64,000 nucleotides of DNA from assembly GCA_964398885.1 (NCBI GenBank), contig CAYNOU010000005.1, forward strand, positions 1-64,000, given 5' to 3'. Source of the DNA: JAGMCF01 sp964398885. Its GTDB lineage: Bacteria; Cloacimonadota; Cloacimonadia; JGIOTU-2. The first letter of the stretch is position 1, and the number at the start of each line of letters is the position of its first letter. A model generated the notes under the pieces. The model did no database searches and was not told where the DNA came from. It saw only the letters and a program-made list of their open reading frames with translations. Made by a program: the position numbers and the translations under genes. Positions 24,908-33,057 of the stretch are shown here, piece by piece.

Positions 24908-26146
24908 TTACCCAGTTTTTTGGTGTAATTGTTCTGCCTTTATTTTCGGCAAGACAAATGTAAAGATACTACCTTTACCTGGCGTTGATTCTACCCAAAT
25001 GGTGCCGCCATGTTGTTCTACAGCCTTTTTAACAATTGCCAGTCCAATACCTGTACCCTCATATTCTTCTTGGGTATGCAGTCGTTGAAAGATACCAAAT
25101 ATCTTATCAAAATGGCGGGATTCAATTCCAATTCCATTATCGCGTACAGAGAACTCCCATGCATCTCCTATATCCCTATGTTCAATTGAGATGTGAGGCT
25201 TTGAGGACTGATTAAATTTAAAGGCATTTGATAATAGGTTGGAAAATATTTGTTCCATCTGGATTTCGTTGGCTTGAATTATAATATCTTCTTTTGGAAG
25301 AGTTATCTCAACATTTTCATCTGGGTGCAACTGGGAGACAAGGCGAGACAGGAGCTTGCCAATATTTACATTGGTTATCTTTGGTATAGTTCTTCCTATT
25401 ATAGAGTATTCCAGAAGGTCTGTTACCAGTTCCTCCATATGCCATGCATTTTCTGCAATACCCTGGATATATTCCCGTCCAATTTCATCTAAACTATCAC
25501 TACAATCCTCTTGAAGGAACCGGCAATAGTTGTTTAGTGCGCGTAGAGGAGCACGAAGGTCGTGTGAGACCGCATAAGTGTATTGGGATAACTCATCATT
25601 AACCTTCCTCAACTCTTCTATCTTGTGTTCAAGTTCCAGTGAATATTTTTTAATTTCTACTTCCATTTGCTTCCGCTTGGTAATGTCAGTATAAACTGCC
25701 ACTGCTCCAACTAATTCATTTCCTATTAATATTGGTGAACCAGCCATCACTACATCCACAGGGGTATCATCCTTCCGATATCGGACGGTCTCTATAGTTG
25801 GTATATTTTCTCCAGCTAATACCTGTTTGCTATAAAGTTTTGCTTCCTCAAATTTATCAGCACCTGCAATTAGGTCATCAATATCCTTACCTATCATCTC
25901 TTTTTTTGAATATCCGAAAAGTTTCTCAGCTACCTGATTACACATAATTATCTTATGATGGGCATCCATAGTAATTATGGCATCAGGAGCATCAGCAAGC
26001 ACTGCTTCCAGATAAAGGCGGCGTTCTTCGTTTTCCATCTCTGCTTTCTTGCGATGACTTTCTAATTTTTCCAATTCAGCAATTCGCCTACGCAGTTTTG
26101 CCAGTTCATCTACAAGTTCTTTTTTTGTCTTACCTTTATTAATCAT
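24908..26146 (-). CDS. PAS sensor histidine kinase
   Basis: 412 residues, soluble. An N-terminal coiled coil leads to a PAS domain (about 45-160, ending DITKRKQ). A phosphoacceptor helix TYAVSHDLRAPLRAL and an HATPase domain (N box NLLSNAFKFN, G1 DNGIGI, G2 GTGIGLAIVKKAVEQHGG) follow. The HisKA and catalytic regions resemble those of phytochrome-type kinases, but no chromophore-binding domain is present. It is probably the partner of the receiver encoded next. The following 248 bases (26147-26394) are AT-rich and hold no gene that I can support. Confidence 0.92.
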   Translation of the reverse strand: MINKGKTKKELVDELAKLRRRIAELEKLESHRKKAEMENEERRLYLEAVLADAPDAIITMDAHHKIIMCNQVAEKLFGYSKKEMIGKDIDDLIAGADKFEEAKLYSKQVLAGENIPTIETVRYRKDDTPVDVVMAGSPILIGNELVGAVAVYTDITKRKQMEVEIKKYSLELEHKIEELRKVNDELSQYTYAVSHDLRAPLRALNNYCRFLQEDCSDSLDEIGREYIQGIAENAWHMEELVTDLLEYSIIGRTIPKITNVNIGKLLSRLVSQLHPDENVEITLPKEDIIIQANEIQMEQIFSNLLSNAFKFNQSSKPHISIEHRDIGDAWEFSVRDNGIGIESRHFDKIFGIFQRLHTQEEYEGTGIGLAIVKKAVEQHGGTIWVESTPGKGSIFTFVLPKIKAEQLHQKTG

Positions 26147-26394
26147 TTTGTATATCTCCTAAAAGAGAAATAAATATTATAGAAATTTTTTGTCAAACTT
26201 TATTATAAAAAATGTGCATAACCTCACCAGTGTGCGGTGTTCTTCCCATCACTTTGGACTTTAAATATATTTTGCAAAAGTAAAAATAATTTTGTAAAAT
26301 AAAAGTTTTTATTAAAAATTTTGAGAGCGATAAAACTTGACTTAAAAATAATTCAATAAAAAATTTTACAGAAAATAATTTTTCAGGAGATATA

Positions 26395-26757
26395 ATGCTA
26401 AGAAATAGCAAAGGTTTTTCTATTTTTACTATAATAAGTATTATTGCTTTTGCTGCAATAATTTTTATACTTTTAATACCACAATTTTATAATGTAAGAG
26501 CAAAAGAAAAGCAAGAGCAATGTATTGAAAATATGGAAAAAATAAAAAAAGCAATTGAGGAATATATGGCTGATAGACACCAGTCATTTAATGGTGACCT
26601 TGTAGAACTGGTTCGTACTGGTTATCTAAAATATTCGTATGAATGTCCTGAAAATGGGGTTGGGGATAAGTATATTGCAAGTGGTGATTTTAATACTGGT
26701 GAGGTAATAGTTAAATGTCCTAATCAGGCTGAATTTCCTGACCATATTTTAAAATAG
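26395..26757 (+). CDS. Type IV pilin-like protein (pseudopilin)
   Basis: 120 residues. The N-terminus has a short leader MLRNSKGF, a Gly that fits prepilin peptidase cleavage, and then a hydrophobic helix SIFTIISIIAFAAIIFILLI. A helical stretch with CIENMEKIKKAIEEYM and two cysteine-bearing segments typical of minor pilins follow (YECPENG, VKCPNQAEFP). The usual Glu at +5 is absent. SD is CAGGAG. No assembly genes are nearby. ComEC at 3.7-6.1 kb would be a functional partner in DNA uptake, but that gene is interrupted. Confidence 0.75.
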   Translation: MLRNSKGFSIFTIISIIAFAAIIFILLIPQFYNVRAKEKQEQCIENMEKIKKAIEEYMADRHQSFNGDLVELVRTGYLKYSYECPENGVGDKYIASGDFNTGEVIVKCPNQAEFPDHILK

Positions 26758-26774
26758 ATTTTAACATAGATAAC

Positions 26775-26812
26775 AAAAAAGGCGACCAGTTAATAGACTG
26801 ACCGCTTTTTTT
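26775..26812. terminator. Bidirectional terminator between pilin-like gene and ppiD-like gene
   Basis: A run of A, stem GGCG-ac-CAGT, loop of six bases, ACTG-ac-CGCT, then a run of T. The 2+2 internal loop is symmetric. It can serve both convergent genes. Confidence 0.65.
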
Positions 26813-26817
26813 AAAAT

Positions 26818-28602
26818 TTACATTTTAAAGAATTCACTTCTCCAGTCTTTTATGTTAGCATCCTCTTTAGCTTTCTGATACCAGGTATTGTAAGCTTGAC
26901 TATCTTTGCTCGCTATCATCTTTTCTTTAAGTTTGCTTTCTTCTTCTTCAAATTTTTGCATATCGGCAGGTTGGAACTCAACTAATTTAGCTAAATAATA
27001 TTCTTTTTTACCTCTAATCAAAGATGATATTTTTCCAACTTTTTTCAAATCAAGAATAGCCTTATTTAGACCCTCTTCTCTACCTATATCCTTAATATAG
27101 GCTTTCTGTGCTATCAGTTCTGTATTAACAATTTCAAGATTGTTATTCTCTGCTATATTATAGAAATTATCTGGATTAATTTGTGTAGCAATACTATCTG
27201 CCTTAATAAAGAGTAAGTCCATTTTTTTACTTTGTTCAATATCAGTAGCTATCTTATCTGTTGCTGTCACCAAATCTTGATAATGTTTTCCAATTTTATA
27301 CGAAATCATTGCAATAAAATAGTCTCCCGATACACTTAGATAAGGTTTTGCCACTGCACCAAGTTTATTTGAATACGCAAAGTCTATAAGAGTTTTTGAC
27401 TTGCCAATTCCAGGAATATATTGCTCATCTTTTTTAAATTCTTTTGTTTCTTGAACTTCATAATTAAAGTTTCTTGCAACAACTTCAAAACTATCATCTT
27501 TACACTGTTCATAGAAATCAAAAGCAATTTTTTCAAGATTTTGTTTGGTTTCTGCACCAGGTTGTTCCTTAATCAAAATATGACTTGCTCTCACTTCTTT
27601 TTCACCATCTGTAATACGAGTATCTGTAACTTTGATAATATGCCATCCAAATCTGGTTTTTATTGGTTCACTCACTTCACCTTTTTTCAGAGAGAATGCT
27701 TTTTCTTCAAAAACTGGGTCCATTTTTCCTTTTCCAAAGAAATCTAAATCGCCACCTTTAGAAGCTGATGGACATTCTGAATATTCTTTTGCTAATTCTG
27801 CAAAATCTTCACCATCCAAAACCATCTGGTAAATTCTTTCAATTCTATCTTTTGCTTCTTTTACATCTGCTGGACCTGGTTCCAATGGAATTTTTGCATA
27901 TTTAAGTTTTCTCTGGGGTCCAACCTTGAAATCTTCTATATTATTATGATAGTATTCTTTTATCTCTTCTTCAGTAACTTGCACAGAATCAATCATATCA
28001 AGAGGAAACACAATAATATCAGCTTTTGCCTTTGTATTTTTCTCAATATAATCTTTTTTGACTTCATAATCAGTAACAATAGCGACTGATTTTATGATAT
28101 TCATAAGTTTTTCATATTGAAGAATTTTGTAGTAATAATTTTCAAGCCAGGACCAATCAATCTGGGGATTTTTGAGTGCTGATTTATATTTATTAATATC
28201 AAAATCACCATCAGTTTGGAAACCTTCATGTTGAAGAACAACATCAGGCGGCTCATTCAGCATTTTATTTGCAACTTCTCTGGATGAGACTTTAATATCA
28301 AACTTCTTGATTGCATTATCCAAAATAATGCTTTGCACTAATTGGTCCCAGGTTTGGTCATTAAGCTGCCTGTAAGTTTGTTCATCAATCTCTTTGTCTT
28401 CAGAGTTTTCAATATAGTTAGAATAGCTTTTCTGGAGCATTTTATAATATTCATCATATTTTATTTTATTTCCATCAATAATTCCAACATAATATTTTCC
28501 CTTGAACATTCCTGTAATGCCCATTGTACCCATTCCGCCAATAAACACAATTGCAATTATCCATATAATCGGTCTAGACATACTTCGCATTTTATTGAGC
28601 AT
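26818..28602 (-). CDS. Membrane-anchored SurA/PpiD-like peptidyl-prolyl isomerase
   Basis: 594 residues. One membrane segment near the N-terminus (PIIWIIAIVFIGGMGTMGI) is followed by a SurA_N/PpiD-type chaperone domain (about 40-210). A parvulin-type rotamase domain (about 240-340, with GGDLDFFGKGKM and FGWHIIKV) is followed by RASHILIK, the start of a second, divergent one. The arrangement is that of PpiD: periplasmic folding of outer-membrane and secreted proteins, anchored in the inner membrane. It is monocistronic between a terminator and a repeat-filled gap. Confidence 0.88.
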   Translation of the reverse strand: MLNKMRSMSRPIIWIIAIVFIGGMGTMGITGMFKGKYYVGIIDGNKIKYDEYYKMLQKSYSNYIENSEDKEIDEQTYRQLNDQTWDQLVQSIILDNAIKKFDIKVSSREVANKMLNEPPDVVLQHEGFQTDGDFDINKYKSALKNPQIDWSWLENYYYKILQYEKLMNIIKSVAIVTDYEVKKDYIEKNTKAKADIIVFPLDMIDSVQVTEEEIKEYYHNNIEDFKVGPQRKLKYAKIPLEPGPADVKEAKDRIERIYQMVLDGEDFAELAKEYSECPSASKGGDLDFFGKGKMDPVFEEKAFSLKKGEVSEPIKTRFGWHIIKVTDTRITDGEKEVRASHILIKEQPGAETKQNLEKIAFDFYEQCKDDSFEVVARNFNYEVQETKEFKKDEQYIPGIGKSKTLIDFAYSNKLGAVAKPYLSVSGDYFIAMISYKIGKHYQDLVTATDKIATDIEQSKKMDLLFIKADSIATQINPDNFYNIAENNNLEIVNTELIAQKAYIKDIGREEGLNKAILDLKKVGKISSLIRGKKEYYLAKLVEFQPADMQKFEEEESKLKEKMIASKDSQAYNTWYQKAKEDANIKDWRSEFFKM

Positions 28603-28907
28603 ATATATCTCCTTGTATTTAGTAAATTTTGATAAAAAATTTTGTTTATCAAAAACTATGCAAGTTTTTTCGAATTAATTTAAAATGTCAACAAGATTTT
28701 ATTGACAGATAATATTCTTATTTTGTTTAGAATACATAACGTGGTTTACCCCGTCCCGATATATCGGGATTCATATTGTTATATAATTTTTATCCTCTTA
28801 GATGTGTTATATTTAACGGGGTGAACTGCAAAGATTAAAGGTGAAAGATTAAAATTCTAAATCAAAAATTTTATTTAAAAATTATAAATGATTTGTGAGG
28901 TATAAAC
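28603..28907. repeat. Intergenic gap with a CCCCGT palindrome
   Basis: The 305-base gap has no gene. At 28748-28822 the outer arms ACCCCGT / ACGGGGT enclose AT-rich DNA and a perfect 16-bp palindrome TCCCGATATATCGGGA (28754-28769). It combines the outer arms of the dxr-end family with the core of the CCCGAT family. Confidence 0.7.
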
Positions 28908-29267
28908 ATGGAAATGAATAAGGAAAAATTGCTATATCGTATTTTTAAAGAAGATGCTCAGGATAGAGGGATGGATATGAAAGAATTTTATCATAAAAGA
29001 AGAAGGGGACTTCTTCCATTCCTCAATTCCAAAGGGGAGGTTGTATGGCTCAAGAGAAAGGAGTTCAGGATTGCCACTGTAAGGAGAATAGACTATATAA
29101 AAAAGTCAAAAAAATCAAAGTATCATAGACATTCGCATCACCATGAAGATGCTGATTTCACTGGACCTATTACTCCCGAAATGGCTAAATACTTTTTCTT
29201 TGGGGCAGTCGCAGTGGTGTCGGCATATCTCTTCGTTAAATTTATAGAGTTCTTAGTATCGCTTTAG
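28908..29267 (+). CDS. Small membrane protein of unknown function
   Basis: 119 residues, unrecognised. A basic N-terminal half (MDMKEFYHKRRRGLLPF, VWLKRKEFR) is followed by a His-rich linker (HRHSHHHED near residues 72-80) and one C-terminal membrane helix (FFFGAVAVVSAYLFVKF). The SD GAGG precedes the ATG. Its stop overlaps the stop region of the convergent DUF374 gene by four bases. The His cluster could bind metal. Confidence 0.65.
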   Translation: MEMNKEKLLYRIFKEDAQDRGMDMKEFYHKRRRGLLPFLNSKGEVVWLKRKEFRIATVRRIDYIKKSKKSKYHRHSHHHEDADFTGPITPEMAKYFFFGAVAVVSAYLFVKFIEFLVSL

Positions 29268-29890
29268 TTACTTATTTTTTCCCCTAGATTGATTAGACTT
29301 TTTCTTAACACTTCTCTTTTAAAATCTATTTCGTCTTTTTTAGTCACAAAAATTGGCTTGCCATAAATTATCTTTGCCGGTGAAAGGAACTTTGGAATTA
29401 TAAAATTATCCCAACTATTTAGTATCCATTTTCGTCTTGCATTGCAAGACACCGGAATAATAGGTTTTCCGGTTTTATATGCTAAGTACAAAATACCATC
29501 CTGAACTTTTTCTTTTGGTCCACGAGGGCCATCTGGAGTAATTCCAATGTCGTACTGCGATGCAACATCAATCAATTTTTTCATAGCTTGCATGCCACCT
29601 CTTTTAGTTGAACCCCGCACAGCTTTATAGCCTAACCTTGAGCAGGCACGTGCTATATACTCACCATCTTTATGCTTTGAAACCAAAATGTGAATGTTCT
29701 CAAAACGATGTGCATAAGAGAGAATAAGCAGCCTGCTATGCCAGAAAGCATAGATTACTGTTCCATACTTTTTTTTGACACTATCTACATATTTTTTATT
29801 TATCCTTTGGATGCGTAAACTGCCAATAAGAATGTTTATCAAAGTGGAACCAAGTATCTGAACGATTTTATTTCTTGTTTTCTGTTTCAT
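29264..29890 (-). CDS. DUF374 lysophospholipid acyltransferase-family protein
   Basis: 208 residues. The DUF374/LPLAT motifs are visible: YAFWHSRLLIL near residue 47, then KHKDGEYIA, GSTKRGGMQAM and TPDGPRGPKEKVQDG. Such proteins are membrane-associated acyltransferases, often next to lipid A genes, and here it directly follows lpxB with a 23-base overlap. A role in lipid A acylation is an inference from that position. Confidence 0.87.
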   Translation of the reverse strand: MKQKTRNKIVQILGSTLINILIGSLRIQRINKKYVDSVKKKYGTVIYAFWHSRLLILSYAHRFENIHILVSKHKDGEYIARACSRLGYKAVRGSTKRGGMQAMKKLIDVASQYDIGITPDGPRGPKEKVQDGILYLAYKTGKPIIPVSCNARRKWILNSWDNFIIPKFLSPAKIIYGKPIFVTKKDEIDFKREVLRKSLINLGEKISN

Positions 29891-31055
29891 TAATCATTGA
29901 AAGAGCAATTTTTGCTACCCGCCAGTTGGCTGTTCGCTGTAATACTATGGAAGGCAGGGCAGATTCAGAAGCTTTCTTATTTCCTAACTTTTCTTGTAAT
30001 ATTGAAAGTTCTTCTTTCATCTTTTTATAATTTTTTTCATCATTAAGAATCAAATCAATATTATTGATAATGTTAGTTGGATTTACCTCTTTCTGAATTA
30101 ATTCTGGAACAATCTTCTTACCTGCTACAATATTTGGTAAGGCTATCATGTCTATATTAACAAAATGCTTTGCAATTAGATAAGAAAGAAAAGAAGTTTT
30201 GTAAACCACAATCATTGGCGTGCCAATATACCCGGTTTCTAATGTTGAAGTTCCTGATTTTGAAATAACCAAATTGCAATATTTCATAAGTTCATAAATC
30301 TCATCTATAATTGAAATATAATTTTTTATCGGTTCAATGATTTGATAAAAATGTTTTTTGGAAACAGTATCTGCGAGAGATATGAGGAATTCATAATTAT
30401 TTTCTCTTTTTTTCAGTTTTTGAATAGTTTTTACCATTTCTGGTAATATGCGGTTTATTTCAATATCACGGCTTCCTGGAATAAATGCAAGCCATTTTTT
30501 GCTTTCATCCAAATGATATTTCTTAGCAAATTCTTTTTTTGAAAGTTGAAATGTTATCTCTTCTGAAATAGGATGCCCAACAAACTCAACATTAGCACCA
30601 ATCTGCTCGTATAACTCTTTTTCAAAAGGAAAAATAACTGCAATCTTGTCTGTATATCTCTTTATCTTATAGATTCGTTTCTTTTTCCATGCCCATACCT
30701 GGGGGCTGATATAATACAAAACAGGAATTTTCAACTTGTTGGCAATCTTTGCAATTCTGAGATTTAATCCTGGATAATCCACCAGAATTACCAAATTTGG
30801 TTTTCTTTTAATAAATTCTTTTTTAATTTTATTTATTACTTGATAAAAGAATGCAAGATGTTTTAGAACCTCTGCAAAACCAATTACAGAAAATCGTTCA
30901 AAAGGGAAAATAGATTCAAATCCAAGTTTTTGCATTTTGGGACCACCAATGCCCCAGAATTTTATTTTTGAATCCAGTTTCTGTATCTGCTTTAGAAATT
31001 CTGAAGTATGCAAATCTGCAGACCGTTCACCTGTTAATATGAAGATATTTTTCAT
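29868..31055 (-). CDS. lpxB: Lipid-A-disaccharide synthase
   Basis: 395 residues. LpxB condenses UDP-2,3-diacylglucosamine with lipid X to give the lipid A disaccharide at the inner membrane. Motifs: ILTGERSADLHTSEFL at the N-terminus (usually GExSGD; here SAD), GIGGPKM, YYISPQVWAWKKKRI, VGHPI, FIPGSRDIEI and LPNIVAGKKIVPELIQ. Length is typical. Its presence shows an outer membrane with LPS. It overlaps the DUF374 gene downstream. Confidence 0.94.
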   Translation of the reverse strand: MKNIFILTGERSADLHTSEFLKQIQKLDSKIKFWGIGGPKMQKLGFESIFPFERFSVIGFAEVLKHLAFFYQVINKIKKEFIKRKPNLVILVDYPGLNLRIAKIANKLKIPVLYYISPQVWAWKKKRIYKIKRYTDKIAVIFPFEKELYEQIGANVEFVGHPISEEITFQLSKKEFAKKYHLDESKKWLAFIPGSRDIEINRILPEMVKTIQKLKKRENNYEFLISLADTVSKKHFYQIIEPIKNYISIIDEIYELMKYCNLVISKSGTSTLETGYIGTPMIVVYKTSFLSYLIAKHFVNIDMIALPNIVAGKKIVPELIQKEVNPTNIINNIDLILNDEKNYKKMKEELSILQEKLGNKKASESALPSIVLQRTANWRVAKIALSMINETENKK

Positions 31056-31129
31056 AGAGGTTAGTTTTGGGAGGTTGATTTTTTCGTCAAGAAAACGAAA
31101 AATATTAACTCTATATTTAGAATGACTCT

Positions 31130-32020
31130 TTATTTATAGATATAGTATTGAAGGTCTATTTCTTCCATTTCATTTCTTGAAATTTGTGACAGTTGATACA
31201 TCAATTCTTTTAGAGAAGATTCATAAGTGTTATAAGTTGAAAGATTTTTGAAAGAAGGAAATGAGATTTTTTGCTTTGTTGCAATTATTATTAGTGTTTC
31301 TGAATCCTCATTTTTCTCTGGAAGCAATCCAACTGGCAAAGAAAATGCATCTTTCTCATCAGGAAATTTAAAAACTTCGTTTGCTTGAACAAAATTGTTT
31401 TCTCTATATTCGTTTGGAAAAAGCATTCCCACAGACTCGTTAGAGTAAAGGCAAAATATAGATAAATAACAATCTTTGGTTGGTAGAATTGAAATTTCAA
31501 GTTCTTCACCTTCCTTAAAATATTCCTTATTAAGTTCAGCCTTCAAATTAAAGTAAGGGTCTCTTTCACCTTTTTGCTTACCGACTTTTACTTTCAAAGT
31601 AACTATTTTTTTAAAGATATTTCCATAGGTTGCTACCCTTTCGTTTAGGATTTCTTTTTCTAATATTTTTGCTTCGCTGCTTAGGTTTACCAGCTGAGAA
31701 AAATGATCAATTAGGATTTTGTTATTGCTTTCAGAAGTAATTTTGAGGGTTGTTGCGTTAACCATTACACCACTGTAATATTCAATTACTCTTTTGCAAG
31801 CATTTTGTACTGCAAGTTCCCTTGCTTGCTCTGGAGTAATATTTTCTATAACAGCAGAACCAGTTACCTCAAACCAGTCATTGCTCAAATCTTTAATCTC
31901 TTGTTCGTCTGTTTGATAAATTGTCTTAACTTTATGTGGTTGGTCTGGAATGATAGTTTTGTTTTGAGAACATGTTAGTATAAAAAAAGTTATAAGTAAT
32001 AAAACTAAAATATGTTTCAT
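31130..32020 (-). CDS. Exported DUF4384-domain protein, probable lipoprotein
   Basis: 296 residues from ATG 32020, chosen because AAGGA precedes it and a signal sequence follows (MKHILVLLLITFFILTC). The longer frame from 32089 runs through a palindrome. The lipobox ILTC is imperfect (Thr before Cys). Residues about 40-160 resemble LPP20-like domains (ITPEQARELAVQNACKRVIE). The C-terminal part is DUF4384-like (FKEGEELEISI, YLSIFCLYSNESVGMLFPNE). DUF4384 proteins often accompany caspase-like peptidases, and a fragment perhaps from such a protein is at 32300-32420. Confidence 0.75.
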   Translation of the reverse strand: MKHILVLLLITFFILTCSQNKTIIPDQPHKVKTIYQTDEQEIKDLSNDWFEVTGSAVIENITPEQARELAVQNACKRVIEYYSGVMVNATTLKITSESNNKILIDHFSQLVNLSSEAKILEKEILNERVATYGNIFKKIVTLKVKVGKQKGERDPYFNLKAELNKEYFKEGEELEISILPTKDCYLSIFCLYSNESVGMLFPNEYRENNFVQANEVFKFPDEKDAFSLPVGLLPEKNEDSETLIIIATKQKISFPSFKNLSTYNTYESSLKELMYQLSQISRNEMEEIDLQYYIYK

Positions 32021-32043
32021 AATATCCTTCTTAATATTTGTAG

Positions 32044-32062
32044 CACAATCGCCTCGATTGTG
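32044..32062. repeat. Short palindrome upstream of the DUF4384 gene
   Basis: CACAATCG-CCT-CGATTGTG, perfect 8-bp arms, in the leader of the DUF4384 gene. Confidence 0.6.
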
Positions 32063-32128
32063 AGGTGTGAATTCCGACTTTGTTTTCAATTTTTTCGCGA
32101 TAAAACGGACACTTGCGTTACAAGTTGA

Positions 32129-32464
32129 TTAATACTCCACAATAATTTTATCCGAATCACCAATTACCTGTCATACCTCATTACCAAGCCCCAGCTTGGT
32201 AATGTAATGTTATTGCGTTCCCAAGCAAGGGCCTGGGAACGAGAGGAAAAATTCGATAAACTCAATTTATAACTTAAGTCAAGTTTCGCTCTGCTCAACT
32301 TAACTCAAGTTCTTCAATACCTCCACCACAACCTTATCCACATCACCAATTACTTGCGGTGTCTGCTCACGGTTGTTCAACCTTCTTGCCATATAAGGAA
32401 CATTGTCATCAATATAATTTTCTCATACCTCATTACCAAGCCCCAGCTTGGTAATGTAATGTTA
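32129..32464 (-). pseudogene. Gene fragments with a duplicated 42-bp palindromic repeat
   Basis: A 42-bp sequence occurs identically at 32171-32212 and 32423-32464; its centre is a hairpin ATTACCAAGC / GCTTGGTAAT. Each copy abuts a related 3' gene fragment on the (-) strand. Bases 32300-32420 encode ENYIDDNVPYMARRL then NNREQTPQVIGDVDK to a stop, and 32129-32170 encode a diverged shorter version (QVIGDSDKIIVEY, stop). The tail faintly resembles the C-terminus of caspase-family proteins; this is not firm. A further hairpin CGTTCCCA/TGGGAACG lies at 32216-32241. The region looks rearranged through the repeats. Confidence 0.6.
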
Positions 32465-32601
32465 AGATTATTTTCTAAATCAAATTCAAGTTCTGCTACT
32501 TCGTTCTTGGATCTTTTTGATCTTCTTGCCTGATAGAATGATATTAATAGATTATCCCAAACATATATCTTTGAATACAAATATCCTATTCTCTTTGGCA
32601 T
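32464..32601 (-). pseudogene. Truncated DGR reverse transcriptase (N-terminal remnant)
   Basis: The 46 codons from ATG 32601 read MPKRIGYLYSKIYVWDNLL then ISFYQARRSKRSKNEVAELE. This resembles the opening of reverse transcriptases of diversity-generating retroelements and related group II-like enzymes. The homology stops exactly where the 42-bp repeat begins at 32464, and the frame ends 29 codons later in repeat-derived sequence. No palm or YxDD motif remains. It starts three bases after the avd gene. Confidence 0.65.
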
Positions 32602-32604
32602 AGT

Positions 32605-32954
32605 TCATTTTGTTTTTAGTGATTCTTTATACCAACCACCAGTCTGTCTTCCTATTTCATTTATAGACTTTGCTAAATATTCATAATGTTTAATCGTAAT
32701 TAAATTTACTTCTTTACATAATCTCACATAATATCGTAGAATTTCCAAATCTATATTCGCTTTTATTAGAAGTTGAGTTTTTTTCTTTGAAAAGCGTGTA
32801 TTAATATACTTCTCCATTAAATCATAAAGATGATTTTCTATCCTTGTTCTTAAGGTATATCTGTAATTCCTGGGAAACTTAGAAATCTTTGTAAAAACCA
32901 TTTTATCAAATCATATAAATCTATAAGGGCCTTAACTTCTTTTATATTGTTCAT
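32605..32954 (-). pseudogene. avd: Frameshifted Avd-like accessory protein of a DGR
   Basis: The first 25 codons from ATG 32954 give MNNIKEVKALIDLYDLIKW and LQRFL. The continuation SKFPRNYRYTLRTRIENHL lies in a different frame, which runs to 32605. Joined, they make a four-helix Avd protein of about 117 residues, with the characteristic FPR...RxxLxxRIE pattern and the C-terminal GGWYKES. A one-base shift near 32880-32895 breaks it, unless translation restarts at the internal ATG 32901. Avd binds the reverse transcriptase and template RNA in DGRs. Confidence 0.65.
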
Positions 32955-33057
32955 TATCTAAACCTTCACAAGTGAGGTCACTTGTTTTACAAAAATTTTT
33001 CGACCCCGACTTTGTCGGGTTAAAAGGGTAAAAGAATAAAAGGGAAAAGAGTTACAA
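32955..33057. repeat. Two short palindromes between avd and the variable-protein gene
   Basis: ACAAGTGA-GG-TCACTTGT lies near 32969-32986 and CCCGAC-TTT-GTCGGG near 33006-33020. No template repeat resembling the neighbouring variable region is found here. Confidence 0.55.

Noticed and set aside
26193..26411. 72-codon (-) hydrophobic frame upstream of the pilin-like gene
   Set aside because: AT-rich promoter region, no ribosome-binding site, overlaps the pilin-like start.
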